Part shown: in pieces, positions 23,860 through 41,254 of the stretch
Position numbering within the stretch: position 1 is the stretch's first letter
Layout of the letters: each line of letters starts with the position of its first letter
Origin: Phlebiopsis flavidoalba
Taxonomy: Eukaryota; Basidiomycota; Agaricomycetes; Polyporales; Phanerochaetaceae
Direction of reading: 5' to 3'
DNA: 64,000 nt
Assembly: GCA_035772785.1 (NCBI GenBank)
Contig: JAOCPU010000038.1
Span: forward strand, 62,001-126,000
Notes under the pieces: model-generated
The model's input: the letters and a program-made list of their open reading frames with translations, nothing else
Databases searched by the model: none
Told to the model about the DNA's origin: nothing
Program-made: the position numbers and the translations under genes

Positions 23860-25170
23860 CTCCTCGTTTTCCCCCAGGCCTGTTTCCCGTCACCGCGCCT
23901 TTCGTTAGCAAGTAACCGTCGTCTATCTACTGCTGCTCGAAGGCTACCTGGAAGAAGGCTAAACGCGAGATTGGGACCGCTCCTGGCAACACTGGCGATG
24001 TGAGTACACTCGAACGCCAAGACTGCCCGGGACCAGTGCTCTGTCTAGGCTTGTTCGCTTGAAGGTGGCTCCACGCTGAAGGCACCGAGGACGGCTGTTT
24101 CGATGTCAACACTGGAGGCCACATTGTCAAGAAGCGCAAGATTTTGGCCGTGCTTCCCCCTCGTGTGGTGTGTATTGCGAAGTTGGATTGTATATCGCGC
24201 CCTCACCGTGTTGTTCAACTTAGCTCTCTTCAACGGGACCCATCCCTCCTCGCTGGTGCAAGAAGGTAACTGTTCATCTATCCGGCCTGCCTTGCATCAT
24301 TGACGCTCGAGTGCTAAATTCGCTTTGAACAAACCAGCTGCCGCGTCGTACAAAGCCGATGGATGTCGACGACAAGATTGAAGACGACGAGCCTAGTGGT
24401 CGTCTACTCTCCAAGCCGTGGCCTAAATCCCCTCCCCCCCAGGTCTCAAGACTCTAGCTTGTTCTCGTGCTATCGAACGAGCTTGGACTCTACCGCGGGC
24501 GCTCCGTCTGAAGCCCTCCGTCTCCTGAAATCTGCGCAACCAATGAAGCCGACTTCTTGAACACGATTTCCGCTCGCAGGCGGCCCTGCTGTGCTTCTTC
24601 ATCGCGCCTGCTTATCGAAGCTTTGCGGACAGCGTCATTGGGGAAACTCGGACGATGAAAACGATGGGATGGATGAGGTACGAGCCTGTTGTTTGGCGGA
24701 TTTACCCTGACTCTATGGAAACGTCGAGGACGATGGCGCTGAGGCTGGCGATGATGACTACACGTGCCTCTGGGGTCTCGCACAATTGGTGAGGCAGTGA
24801 CGCGCGTGGGGTATGCCAGAGCACGCGTGAGGTGTGACGACGTCGAGGAACAGACTACAGCGATGGACATCGAAGACATCGCAGTCGAGCGACGACTACA
24901 TGGTATCCTCGACGACACGCTCGGCCCCGACGACGGACCGCATTTGACATGGCCTGAAGCCGGCCCGCTGTCCCTGGCAATGAAGGATTCAAAACCTTGA
25001 AGAAGTCTTGAAGCGCATGCATGAGGCCCGCGGGTCAAGACTCTCCCGCTGTGGACCGGCAATGACTGCAAAGCCGTTCAAGCCTACAGAAAAAACGGTC
25101 TGAACGGTCGTACTCGTGCTCGTTCGTGGCTCAAGGTCCTGTGCCTGGCTCTCTCTGCCATTTAATGCGC
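23860..25170 (+). pseudogene. Repeat-borne acidic protein fragment (copy 3), most degraded
   Basis: Homologous to 3,985-5,190. Pieces such as MDVDDKIEDDEP (about 24,359), DDDYTCLWGL-like acidic sequence and MDIEDIAVE (24,862) are readable. There are more small insertions than in copies 1 and 2, so no long frame survives. The pattern fits either real decay or poor base-calling. Confidence 0.4.
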
Positions 25171-25626
25171 TACATGGTCTACTCAACGACCTCCGTCGGC
25201 ATGCATACCACCGCACAGGAGAACATATCGTTATTCGTAATACTTATCAGACTCCCAACGACTTTCCCGCGACGGTCATGGAGTCCTCGGCCAGGTAGAC
25301 GTCGATTGATCTCACTCTCTTCTCGGTTCCGTCCTCATCCTTTTCTCTATCTCTGGGTCTGCCCTCTCCTCTCTCTTCTCATCTTCAGTCGGCCTCATCA
25401 TCTCTGGACCTCATCTATCTTTGGCCTCATCTCTCGCATATGGATTGGATTTTGGATTCGTCGCCTATACTTGGTTCCATCGGCGCATGCAGCATCTTCA
25501 AACATCAGCATCTTTTGAATACGCCACAAGGCTCGCATCCCGATTGGATTCGACTCGCAGTCTTATAGTCTCGTTTCATGTCTTGGTCTTTCCTTCGCCT
25601 CTTTTCGTTTTTTCTCTCTTCCTCTC

Positions 25627-25715
25627 ATAAAAAAAAAAGAAAAAAGAAAAAAAAAAGAAAAAAAGAAAAAAGAAAAGAGAAAAAGATAATAAAAAAGAAT
25701 AATAAAAAAAGCTCA
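25627..25715 (+). repeat. A-rich tract of repeat copy 3
   Basis: Equivalent to 5,583-5,681 and 18,117-18,207, with the same upstream pyrimidine tract. Confidence 0.8.
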
Positions 25716-26269
25716 AAATAATCTCTCCTTTCATCTCGATTCCTCTCTTTTTGTATCCCTTCGTTGTCCGGCCTCCAGTATCGCACTGTCACTCAGGGCT
25801 TCCCAGCAAGTCGTTGATTCTTCTCATTCGGGCGCTCATTCTCTCCCCCCGTCTCACTACTTCTCGATTTACCCCCATCGTCTCGGCTTCGTCAAACAAG
25901 GCACCCGGATTCAGCTTCTACTCCTCAATCTAGCCCCTAACCCTCCGGAGCCAGTCGACGCTCCCGCGCTGGTCGCTCACACCACTCCCGGTCTCGAGCC
26001 CAAACACCTCGAGACCGCGGCTTTCACGTCTCGACCGCAACGTCTCTCCATTCAAAGTGAGTTCTCGCTGTTTCTGAGTCCTTAAATTGATCTGACTCTT
26101 TCTCTCAGACGGATCTTAGCCGTATAGAGACTCACGCCCTGCCTTGCACTGGCCTCCTCGCCGTGTCCTCATAGGTGTGTAGGCTCATTTGTACGCTCTG
26201 AGTTTCACTTCATCTAACTGTGGGGCTTAAGCGCGTTGCGAACTCTTTTAGTCGCACTGACATCCCATC

Positions 26270-26515
26270 GGCTGATGGCGCGTTCTCATGGGGCGCGTCG
26301 CGATGGGTCGCGTCAGGCTTTCAGTCCTCGCGAGACTTGGCAGGCCTGACGGGACTCGCGCAGAAAGACCAGCCCCCGAGCCACGATCCCAATGCTTGCA
26401 AACACCCCTCGTTCGAGGACAGTCTAGCCTCCACATTTCATTGCATATCCGGCATAGAGGGCCGCCTCCCTCTCGATCCACCCGTGACTCCCCGCGTCGC
26501 TCGGTATCAGTAGTA
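26270..26515 (+). pseudogene. Second coding-like segment of repeat copy 3
   Basis: A frame reads SWGASRWVASGFQSSRDL and KDQPPSHDP, the counterpart of 6,270-6,360 in copy 1. The family is not recognised. The shared amino-acid pattern is the only support for coding. Confidence 0.35.
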
Positions 26516-26819
26516 GCATCGACGACATCGCCAGCACAGTCGTTTGATGCTCACTATACCCTGCCATTTGTTGCATGATTGCGTACAGTACCTTCATTTA
26601 ATTCTTGCGTCTGACCTTAAACTACCACACGTTGAACAGTAATCATACACTTCGACGCTATTTGCTCTCGAGCCCACGTTATCCCGCTTTCGCTTTCTGC
26701 GCTGCGCTCTCGGACTTCCGTCGTTCTCAAATCGCTCTCGTGCACATCCGCCCACACGCACTGCTCTTTTCACATTGCACGTCTCCTCGCTCGAATCGTC
26801 TCGTATCATGTCGCGCTTT

Positions 26820-26990
26820 TGTTGCATGCGTCGCGCTCACTCTCGCTCGCACCCGTTTTGCTCTCGCTCGCACCACCGTTTTGCTCTCGCTCGCACTCGC
26901 TTTGCTCTCGCTCGCGCTCAAATTCTTCCTATCGCTCTCGCTCACACTCATCGCTTTCAATCGCGCTCGCACTATCCTCACTCGCTCTCG
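26820..26990 (+). repeat. CTCGCT simple repeat, longest of the three copies
   Basis: About 170 bases of CTCGCTCGCAC and CTCTCGCTCGC units with TTTTG interruptions, for example GTTTTGCTCTCGCTCGCAC repeated. Confidence 0.75.
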
Positions 26991-27287
26991 GTGCTATCAC
27001 CGCTGAGCCCTCAACTCACCCTACTACATACTCAAACGCTCACCGTGAATCCTCATGACTTCTTATGCGATATATGTTTCTTACCTTTCCTTATCTGGCT
27101 CTCAATCTCATCGCTACTTGCACAGTCCTTACGTGATTTTATCCCACATATTGCACCATCTCTATACGCCCCCATACATCCAGTGCTCACTCCTATGCCC
27201 GAAATTTCGCTCGCTCGTACCACACCCCGTGCTTCTGCTCAGCGTTGAACGCTGCTCCCCAGACCGCCAGCCACATCGTCCTACCCC

Positions 27288-27365
27288 CAGTGCCTCCGCA
27301 GTGCCTATCCGCAGTGCCTCTCCAGTGCCCCCACTCTCCCACCCCCGTCTCGGTGCCCCGTAGTT
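27288..27365 (+). repeat. CCGCAGTGCCTAT units in repeat copy 3
   Basis: Equivalent to 20,130-20,235, with fewer units. Confidence 0.6.
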
Positions 27366-28002
27366 CCCACCCACAGTCTTGCTGTCCGCACAGTGTCCCA
27401 CAAGTTCCTCTCCCTACGCGTTGTTTGCCACTGGCACCTCACATCCTATCGTCCATTTTCATCACTACTCCAAACTCGCCCATCGTAATCCATCACTCCA
27501 GGGTCTACCACTGACCTGCGCTCAATGACGACCGCTTCGCGCCGTCGAAGCCCCCCGCGCCCCGGAGGTTGTTCTCTGAAATCCGACCCTCGTCGTTGAT
27601 GCAATGCGACCTTCGAGGCTAGCTGGTCAGAGCTCCGGGGCGTGGTTGTCGTCGACCATCTGAGCCGTCCCACTGGCTCGCGCACACATCGCTACGAACA
27701 GTATCCATCACCCAACACACACTACTCTTTCCACGACACGGCCTATCCTTTGAGTCCTCTCGGGCTCCCGACTTATTGCCCCCCCCCCAACACTGCTTCA
27801 TCTTCGATCCTCCACCATCTCCCATCAAACTCTTCCCCGCCATAGTACGCTTTCAAGTCATCTCGAAATCCATATCAGATGCCCCGTGCCACCTCCTCGT
27901 CGTCGCATGCGAAACCTGTAGTTGTTACCTATGTCCGAAACCTGTAGGGATCACCCGCCGTCGTGGATTTTTGTTAATTGATTTTCTTATGACTTTGATC
28001 CT

Positions 28003-28559
28003 GGTGATTTATTGGAGCTCGTGCGGCCCTCAGTTGACTCTTTTTCATTGCACTGGTACGTTGACGGTCAGATCCTGTACGATTGGATTGGATCGGTCGC
28101 CGACCGGGGCTCTCGTGCTCTCTCATAGTTCGCAATAGAACAGTTCCGACGTCCTCGCGAACAGTATATAACGTTCGGCGGGACCATGCTTTTTTAGACT
28201 CCACGGGTTCAAAGGCAGATTGCATGCAATGTCGCGATCGTCTATTACATACAACGCTCCCACATCCAAGGAATGTCTTGATATTGTGGAAGGAATTGGT
28301 TAAATCGATAAAACAGCATTGAATCACTGAACATATGCTATTACAGGTTATATACGCATCATGCGTTAGGGAAGCACATCTCGAAAAAAGTGAAAGCTAC
28401 TCGAGTGTGTACATTGGGGCGACGTTCGTAATGGGAACAAAAATGGGAAAGATGTCTGCTAGCATGGAGTGGTCGGTTGGTATCAGAATGAGTACACTCT
28501 TTGCCTACACGACATGCGTCAGTCAAACAATTATGTATCAGCGTGCAAGGCTCGAAGCA
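28003..28559. other. Intergenic region between repeat copy 3 and F-box copy C
   Basis: I see no supported gene. The sequence would hold the 3' flank of the F-box gene on the minus strand. Confidence 0.4.
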
Positions 28560-30398
28560 TCATACCTGTTTTTCCCGACATACAACGACCACGTAGTCTT
28601 CACCTAAAAGTATACTGCCTCTTGCTTGGGGGATGCTCTCACCCTGCGCGTGCTCACGTGGTAGAGCAGCGATGGGCTCATCTTCTAAGCGACGTTTCCA
28701 TATAGCTTGTCCTCGAATCATAAATGGCCCCTCAAGCATGGATTGGTCGTGTCCGGCGTCGCTGGTAGATTACCGGTGGCGGCAGGACCGTAAATCATGA
28801 ATCTTGTACGTCCAGTAGGGCATGACGGCCGTTGGTCGGTGTGCAATAACGTATTGCGTGCGGAGATGATCCTGCGTCCGCTGGAAGATTCGTCGAAGGG
28901 GGAGAGACTCGGGCTAAAAAAGCGCCATATATGCCACGGCACCAACCACCAGAACGGTTGGGATGTGGAGGGCGTACACAGTTGGAGGAAAGCATACATC
29001 GTGGAAATTGGGTCACGATGCTCCAAGTTGCAGGTCTCCGTCGATTCGTCTGTTTCCGACTCTAACTTGTACTCAATCCGTAGGAGCGCGCGAGTCGTCC
29101 CTGAGCCGGAACGCGCCATCGTGTGCTTGGGTATATGACGGGGCAGGGGTCCAATTCAAGCAGGACGGAGACAAAAGTGACTATGTCATCCGATATCTCA
29201 GGAAGTTGCAGCTGACGGACTAATGCCATGGTATCGACAGCGGTCGAGCATTCCTGGCGAGCAGGATTTCCCGGGCGAAGACTGAAGATGGCGATGCCGT
29301 GGGTGGATACATCCGGATCTTGTTGGCTATGGTCAAAGCTGACGTATGCAATGGGAAGGGTCCATGAATCTGAGGACTCGGGGTTTCAGCCACTTCAGAG
29401 TCATCCGTGGATGTTCTAAGATGACGCATGAGTGGACTGTCGGCGCTGTGTGGTGGTGATGTAACTTACCAAGAGGACATCTCCTGTCTTCCAATCCCAG
29501 ACCCAAGTCTCGGCGATTGAGTGGAATGCAAGTCCAGAGGTATTTCAAGAGCCAACGCCGAGTCACAAACAGACACGGATACAGACCTTTCTTCTTCGAA
29601 GATCTCAAATGGAGGGTATTTGGGGAGCGGCTACAGATATGGGGGATCTGTGCGCAAAGGGATGTTTGCGCCCAGTGAATGGTAGAAATGAGATGTACGC
29701 TGTACGCCGATGTTGCGCCCTGCGAGAAAAGGATCATCTTTTGGAGGACCGTACAGTAGAAAGATTAACGCACTCGTTTTCGAACAACTACGAGTAGCTG
29801 GTTTTGGTCGTCATATGCCCACCGCTTCGACTACGAGACCTGAAAATCCCAACTCCACGGGCCCACTCTCTGCCGGGCAAGCCCCTGAGTTTCAGCGCCG
29901 GCTGGACGACGTGGACTGTGTTCCCGTGAGAGGAGTGTAAATTTCCGTGCCGAATGTTCTTAACATGGACCGGGAAGTCGATGCGAGCTTACTCTCAGCG
30001 TAACTTGTCCATTGAGAGGTAGGGTTCTTGCGCGCGTCACGCCAGAGCCGAAGGCTGTCTACGGCTTCTCGTGGAGTTTGCGCGTAGTGGAGTAGCAGTC
30101 TTCAAACGCCTGCACATGGCATTCGAGCATCCCATTGTAACTGCACTGGAGGCTTTGATGACTAGGTAAAACATAGCGTGAAAAATCTGGCGGCGGCGAG
30201 GTTAGTGTCGGATCAGGCGGTGCGCTATTGAAATGGTCAAGACTACGTACCGCGTCGGCAGGAGGCAATATCCTTAGGGTGCAGAAGTCTCAGGATATAT
30301 ACCAAGAGCTCAACGCACAGACTATCCATCCTGCTCCTTGGCACTAGCATCATCGTTGTCGTGACCAAGGCGGCTTGAGTGCTTTCAAAATCGGTCAT
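28560..30398 (-). CDS. F-box family protein (copy C), frame-interrupted
   Basis: Best preserved N-terminus of this family. From an ATG at 30,398 the protein begins MTDFESTQ and carries a clear F-box, LCVELLVYILRLLHPKDIA, followed by SCRRG and a GT donor near 30,250. Later pieces are SLRLWRDARKNP (about 30,050), then WVWDWKTGDVLLV (about 29,465-29,505), the hallmark propeller-like repeat of this mushroom family. The 3' end reads SILLGEDYVVVVCREK with a stop at 28,560-28,562. The F-box would bind Skp1 in an SCF ubiquitin ligase; the target is unknown. Several frame changes lie between 28,700 and 30,050. The protein would be about 480-520 residues if the frame were continuous. Repeat copy 3 ends about 560 bases from its 3' end. 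Confidence 0.65.
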
Positions 30399-32547
30399 GG
30401 CCCATGGAGCAGTGGGAGTGTAGGTTTCGCAGATCAGAGGGCGCAGAGCGAAAGTATCAAGAGGGAGACTGGTCGAGGGAGACGTCGTTTTGTTGACACG
30501 GAACAGGAGGTTGAAGCTCTTGCGCTAGCATTTAAAAGGTAAACAAAAAAAACGGCCGTGACGGATTTTCACAGCCGTTTGCCGGGTGAAATTCGCTGGA
30601 TTGTGTTACGGGGTGTAGCAGAGACCGCAACGATGCAGCACATTGTAACTCAGTTGGAGCGTCCTCTGATATAGAGGAAAGGCAAGGAGGATAGAGGTAG
30701 TGGTATGCGTCATAACGAGGGGTATTGCTAATGTCGCGTCCGAGACGTTTCCCACGCTCATTAGAATTCTCACTACGCCACATATAGGTGCCGGTCACAG
30801 GCTACCATGAGTCCAGGTGTGTCAAGACTACTTTGTACGAATAGAGCAAGAAATGTAAGTGTAGTCTGCAAGAGTAATTAACAGGTCTGTTCACTGTCGG
30901 AATGGAGCAATGACTCTGAATTTGTTAGTCCGTCCGAGTCGGTTTAAATTGGGCACTACGACTCTGGAGAAAAGGTAATACTGAGGTTCAAGTATATACC
31001 TAATTTTCAATGGCCTCAAATTTAGACTACGGCTTTATTCAGCATAGTAATAAGTGTGAGTACAGTGCATACATTCGAGTCTCTATCTCAAATGCGTCTG
31101 CGTCCGCTTTGACTTGAGACATCTTAGATCTAAGAGCTAGTTACGCGATGTGAGCAAGCATTCGTCTTGCCCCTCCTTGTTCAAGATGGCAAGTCAGCTG
31201 TATGAGCTCTCGGTTCATCAGGGAGATGGAGATCCGCGTTGAAAAGAGATGGTTTGGTGACTTGTCTCCACTTTCGGCCCGAGGTTTCTTCGGACCAGTC
31301 ATCGAAGTTCAGATCTAACGCAGCGAAGGAAATGCTCCAAATCGGCCGATTAAGAGCTGTAGGGGGGCGAAGACGAGGTTTTGAGAGGTCCTATCTGGGT
31401 GACTCGGAGACATAGTTGAAGAGAGTGAAGCTGGTAGTTCCTGCGCACCACGAATGAGGAGCATAACTGCTGTCTTTGGGCAAAGAGAGGTCACTTTGAG
31501 GGATGTAAGATTATATCCATTGTAAAAGATGCACTGTACATCTCTTGGCAATCTCGAATAAGACTCAGAGCTTACCTGCGCGTTTGAACATCCAGCGTGC
31601 CACCAAATGGAGTCATGGCTCCCTTCACGCCCCCGTGACGCTAAAAAAAGGATGTGTTTTAACGCGTTCAAGAAATGGGCGTATGGACCTGGATTAGGCT
31701 ATCTGTCAAGCCCACTGAAAAGTAGGGGTACCCTCGATCGCGTAAGGGTTATCTTCTCGAAGAGACGGTTTGACATTGACGCGCCCAATGTCGGGGAGTA
31801 AGATAATATTTTTCCAGCCGCCTTTTATCTGCACCAACGACTTGCGCATGTCTCCGGGAGCGCTGTGGATTCCATGTAGCGAGCAATGAGGAGTTGGCGT
31901 GTTACTCATCTGAGGAAATGTACTTTTACACGATGTTCTAGGGCTATCAGGTTTCATAAGACATCCGTCTCCAGCAATGAATCAGATAGCAAGTCACCAT
32001 ATATGCTGTTACGGTCCCGCGGATATTCGGCGGCCATGGAGGGGGGGCTAAAACGTTGAAAGTCGATTTAAAGGTTCGGCCAGCGATGCAGGGACCTGGC
32101 GCTTCCCACGTGAGTGCCACGAGCAAGAGCGCCATGGGCGTAAATTTAAAAATAGTAGTTCCACGCAACCGGGATGTACCAGAACCGCCATATACCATCC
32201 TTAACATAAGGTGTCACAGCCACTGGCACGCCGATATGCTGCATCCTCATCTGTGTATTTGAGGCACAAATCTTCCCAGGCATGAATGAGGCCAAACATT
32301 CCCTTCTTCAGACGCACTTACATGCTCAGGCTTCCCACGGCTACGTGCTCTTTTTTCTTTCGGGCAAGATTCTTACTCAGTATGACCTATATCAGGCTAC
32401 ATGGTGTTAAGGAGCCGCCGCTGAATAACCCATGTAATAGGTAATATAGTAAATCTGGTAACCGATCAGGCTTCAATTACGTGGCTTCATGTTGGAGCTC
32501 TTGCTCTTCGTCTACCCTCCCAAATTCCAGTTCGTGTTTTGTCCGAC
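30399..32547. other. Unresolved region; possible broken minus-strand gene 31,300-32,210
   Basis: Consecutive minus-strand blocks (32,207-31,947, 31,957-31,706, 31,671-31,315) could be exons of one gene. One block contains a hydrophobic stretch, PMALLLVALTWEAPG, but I cannot name the family or find a consistent exon chain. From 30,399 to 31,300 I see no gene; this stretch would include the promoter of F-box copy C. The MYND gene begins at the right edge. Confidence 0.3.
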
Positions 32548-35214
32548 ATGACAGACCAGACAACTTCTACTCCAGATGGGGTTGCAGTAGAAGAGCAGTT
32601 TCCCGTTGGTACGCTTTGAAAAAGCCTCCGTTCTGCTCATAGGCTCTTTGATTGATATTACGATCGACTTTAGAAGTTGTCACAAAAGCAAGGGTTGATG
32701 ATAATGGCAACTGGGTAACGATCCACCTTTCAACCTTTGGCGTTGCAGCTCAAGTGCTGACAGTACTCCAGGAATATAATGTCAAGGCTGGTCCCTTCCA
32801 AAGATTGAGAAGTGTTCCTTGGTCTAACAAAAGCTCTCAAATATTAGCGAGCGGGCGATGCCTCCATAAACGACACGTAAGGCCACACACACACATTGAA
32901 GTCAAACGCACAACATTGAGCTAACCCGTATCATCATGCAAGCTGGGAGCCGGCAGAAAATGTTGCTGGATGTGAACGGCTACTTACAAGCTTCTGGCGC
33001 CCGAAGTAGGAGTGCCAGTGGATAACAAGGATTCTGAGGCAGTCGGCACGATCTTCGAGGCCTCTCCACAATGGATAGGTCAGTTGATAGTTCATTTAGG
33101 GCTAGGTTTGTTCTTGACGACCTTGTACAGCTGCGCAGACGGCACTCTTTCATCAAAATATTGCACTCAAAGAGCCGCAAATTGCAACCCAAGGACCTGA
33201 CATTGTACGTCATCTGCATCTACGCTAATGGAATATGCTATATAGTGTCTCCGCTCTTTGCGGTCTTCTTTCGCAGTCCCCGAGTGGGATGCATCGCGCT
33301 ATCCTCGAGGCATGGCTCGAAGATACTTCACACTGGACAGAACTTTGCAACGAAATCGGGGGCAGCGCAACATCACAATGGATATTCACGAGCTTCGCAG
33401 CTTACAATTGCGGTTTCTTGAGAAGATCAGAGCCACATGCCAATCGGGTTCGGAACCAGCCAAGGCCCATCTCTGGAACTCAGGGCTTGTGTCTGCCGTG
33501 TCCAAGTTGGCCCTTGCAGATGATGTCTGCGGATATTCATCGACTGAGCTACACCAATGTGCTTGGAATGTACAGGAGACTTTAGTGAGTCAAGGTCTCG
33601 GTCAGCCGCCATCAGTATTCTCAGCCTGATTTTATAGTCTCGCGTGATCTGGTTACTCTTCATGCTCGAATGCTGCCAGTACTTGCTCCTCCATGAACGT
33701 GACATCTCGCAAGGCCCACCAATGGAGTTCCTCCAGGCAGTCATTACAGAATTCCCACGGTTATGGAGCCACTTATGGGATGCTAGAACCGTAATCTTCT
33801 CCCTCGGAGAGAGTCCGTTCTCTGAAGAGATATCGACAAACTTGGTTTCCCTTCAAGGGGCGATAGCCTCGCTGATTACTCGATCGGCGGATGTTGTGAA
33901 AACTCATCCGTATGTGCTAGTTTAGTCGCCGATGTGGGATAGTCCTTTGACAACCAGCCTTAGACCGCAGGAATCTTCTCATAACGGAATCGTCACACCA
34001 CAACTCAGACTTTCAGTCCTGATCTGGGTCCTTTGCAAGGATGTAACCACTCGGAAAATTATCTTTCCAGTGCTACGTGCGGCTTTGACGGACTATTCGC
34101 TCGATGCGGGTCTCGCGGACATATTGCCCGAAGGTTCCATCATACTCCCCACATTTATCACTCTACAACAAACTTTGATACGGGACCTCCGTGAGTCAGC
34201 CGCACATGGTGAACCGCGAACTCGCCATGTTGGTGGAAGTTACCAGGCACTGCTGGCCGGCTGGGTCAATTATTTGCTTCAACCTCAGAGCGAGTTGGGA
34301 TAGGCGACTTTTGTGGAGTATCGTGGCAGCCTGCGCGTCGTAATCTGTGCAGCGGACAGGAAACCAATGGACCCCATGTCTATTTCGGCTTTACATGTCT
34401 GCATTGGATCTCGTCATGTGAGTTATATTTCGTCAAGGAACCTATTGCCATGCTCACCAGTCTTTTGCTCTCTAGGACGTCTTTCAGATATATCTCCCAA
34501 AAGTGGCTCAATCGAAACTTGGGAAAAGATGCACAGCTACTTTTCCTGAGGTACAAGCATACGCTACGCAGTGATGGGCATGGTCTCAAAAGTTTTGGTA
34601 CCTTCCATAACAGCAATGGGCATGGAAGCCCGTGGTAAGCATGCCCTCTCTAGAAACACAGCTTCCGTTGACTCTGTTCTTAGTGCACGGTATTATACTG
34701 GAAGGCTGCTACGAAATATTACAGCACCACATCGCATCCAAGCCACGGCGATCAAGTCGACTACAATATATACGCCAGCGCACTCGCTTCCTCTGGTCGA
34801 AGACTGGCAATAATCTACCCGCTCGCTGGCTCTCGCCCGACCCCCGAGATAAACCCGTGGTGCGAGAACAACATACCTATCCTCTGGACAACCTTCGGCA
34901 ATGTTCTCAACTATGACGACCCGGTGTCTGAGATAGACCATTCACGTATGAACCACTGGAGAGATGCAGATGGAGGACTGTCTCTGTAGCATTTACCATC
35001 CTCCCCATCCTCTCAAGGTGTGTACCCGGTGTCGGTTTGGTCGCGTACTGCAATGCACGCTGTCAGACCAGGTAAGCTTGACGTCATTCTGCATGCGGAA
35101 AATGAGTCGAGATCTCATAACTCTTCTAGTGATTGGGAGCGACACAAATCTGAATGTCGTCCGTGGGTAAACCCCGGTATCTCGAGGCCTCGTCGCCTTT
35201 GGTGTCTGATCTAG
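32548..35214 (+). CDS. MYND-type zinc-finger protein
   Basis: A multi-exon gene. It starts MTDQTTSTPDGVAVEEQ at 32,548. Intron 1 (GTACGC to TTTAG, about 32,609-32,672) joins in frame to VVTKARVDDNGNWVTIHLS. Later exons carry VGVPVDNKDSEAVGTIFEAS (33,009 on), VPEWDASRYPRGMARRYF (33,279 on), and SRVIWLLFMLECCQYLLLHE (33,638 on). A 54-base intron (33,909-33,963, GTATGT to CCTTAG) explains an apparent stop. The C-terminus has the MYND cysteines: VCTRC near 35,018, then YCNARCQTSDW, and HKSEC, with an intron from GTAAGC to CTAG between them. One base is out of frame between VCTRC and YCNARC. MYND fingers bind proteins, often through proline-rich ligands; the function of this long fungal type is unknown. 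The protein is estimated at 600-700 residues. Confidence 0.6.
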
Positions 35215-35945
35215 CTTTTTACATCTGTTATCCTCTTTACTGAGTCCTGTTTCTTGTCAAAAGGTTTCTTGCGTAAATAAAATGGCGAACGAAAAACTGG
35301 CTTGACAGCGTCAATAGCGGCTAAGTTAGAATATGCACCTCGTGAGTACACGTCTTGCGACCTGGGCAATGTTTGCCGTGCATGTTTTCATTGCAACTGC
35401 ACTAATGTTTTCCCGTGCATTTCAACTGCAACTGATGTTACGCGTTCAAACAAGAAAATACACCATAATGTATGAGCCTTGTAAAATTAAAAAAAAAACT
35501 CGTGACAGTTGTAGACTTCACACAATGTCCACTTCCTCAGATCCGACGATGACCGGAAAACAGGCAAATCTATCATAGGAGCTTGAAGCGGTGTGCCAAT
35601 GAGCGAAGGAGAGCGCAAGAAGCGACTCCGCCCGTGGACGAGTTCGCCAAGCTAGGAGTAGACGCAGAGGTCACACTGCCGACCGTCGATGGCAGAGGCG
35701 TCCGAGGAAAATGTTGGAGGAAATTAGAGCCGAGCGCGGCTGGAACCTTCACCCGATCATGAGGAATGTTTTCTGGGCGCAATTCGCGCACCGTCCCAGT
35801 TGAAAACCAATAAGACATCACATTGCATTTGTACGAAACCCGTAGAGTCTACAAACGTGAAACTAACAATATTGCGCTAGCTATCTATATCACATGTAAA
35901 ATAATACACTTGTCTTTTTTCATCAGGGGTTAGAGGGTATCCGCC
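35215..35945. other. Intergenic region between convergent MYND and ARO1 genes
   Basis: The two genes converge here, so this is 3' flank for both. The sequence is AT-rich around 35,265-35,500. No gene or structured repeat is seen. Confidence 0.5.

Positions 35946-41254
<5,309 letters not shown>

Larger units (their letters stand above)
23555..28002 (+). repeat. Large dispersed repeat, copy 3 (about 4.4 kb)
   Basis: This copy is most like copy 1 at the left end (CGCGTAGACGCGTCTGGGACGCGTC, broken here into GTAGACGCGTC and GGGACGCGTC). It follows the same order of landmarks: TWKKAKREIGTAP-type segment (about 23,943), acidic segment (24,360-25,000), A-rich tract (25,627), second coding-like segment (26,270-26,400), CTCGCT tract (26,820) and end block. 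The end block holds two copies of GAAACCTGTAG (about 27,911 and 27,936), which copy 2 also has. The element ends near 28,002, where similarity stops. Confidence 0.75.

Noticed and set aside
3646..28002. Interpretation of the three repeats as LTR retrotransposons
   Set aside because: No paired terminal repeats, primer-binding site, reverse transcriptase or integrase motif can be seen in any copy.
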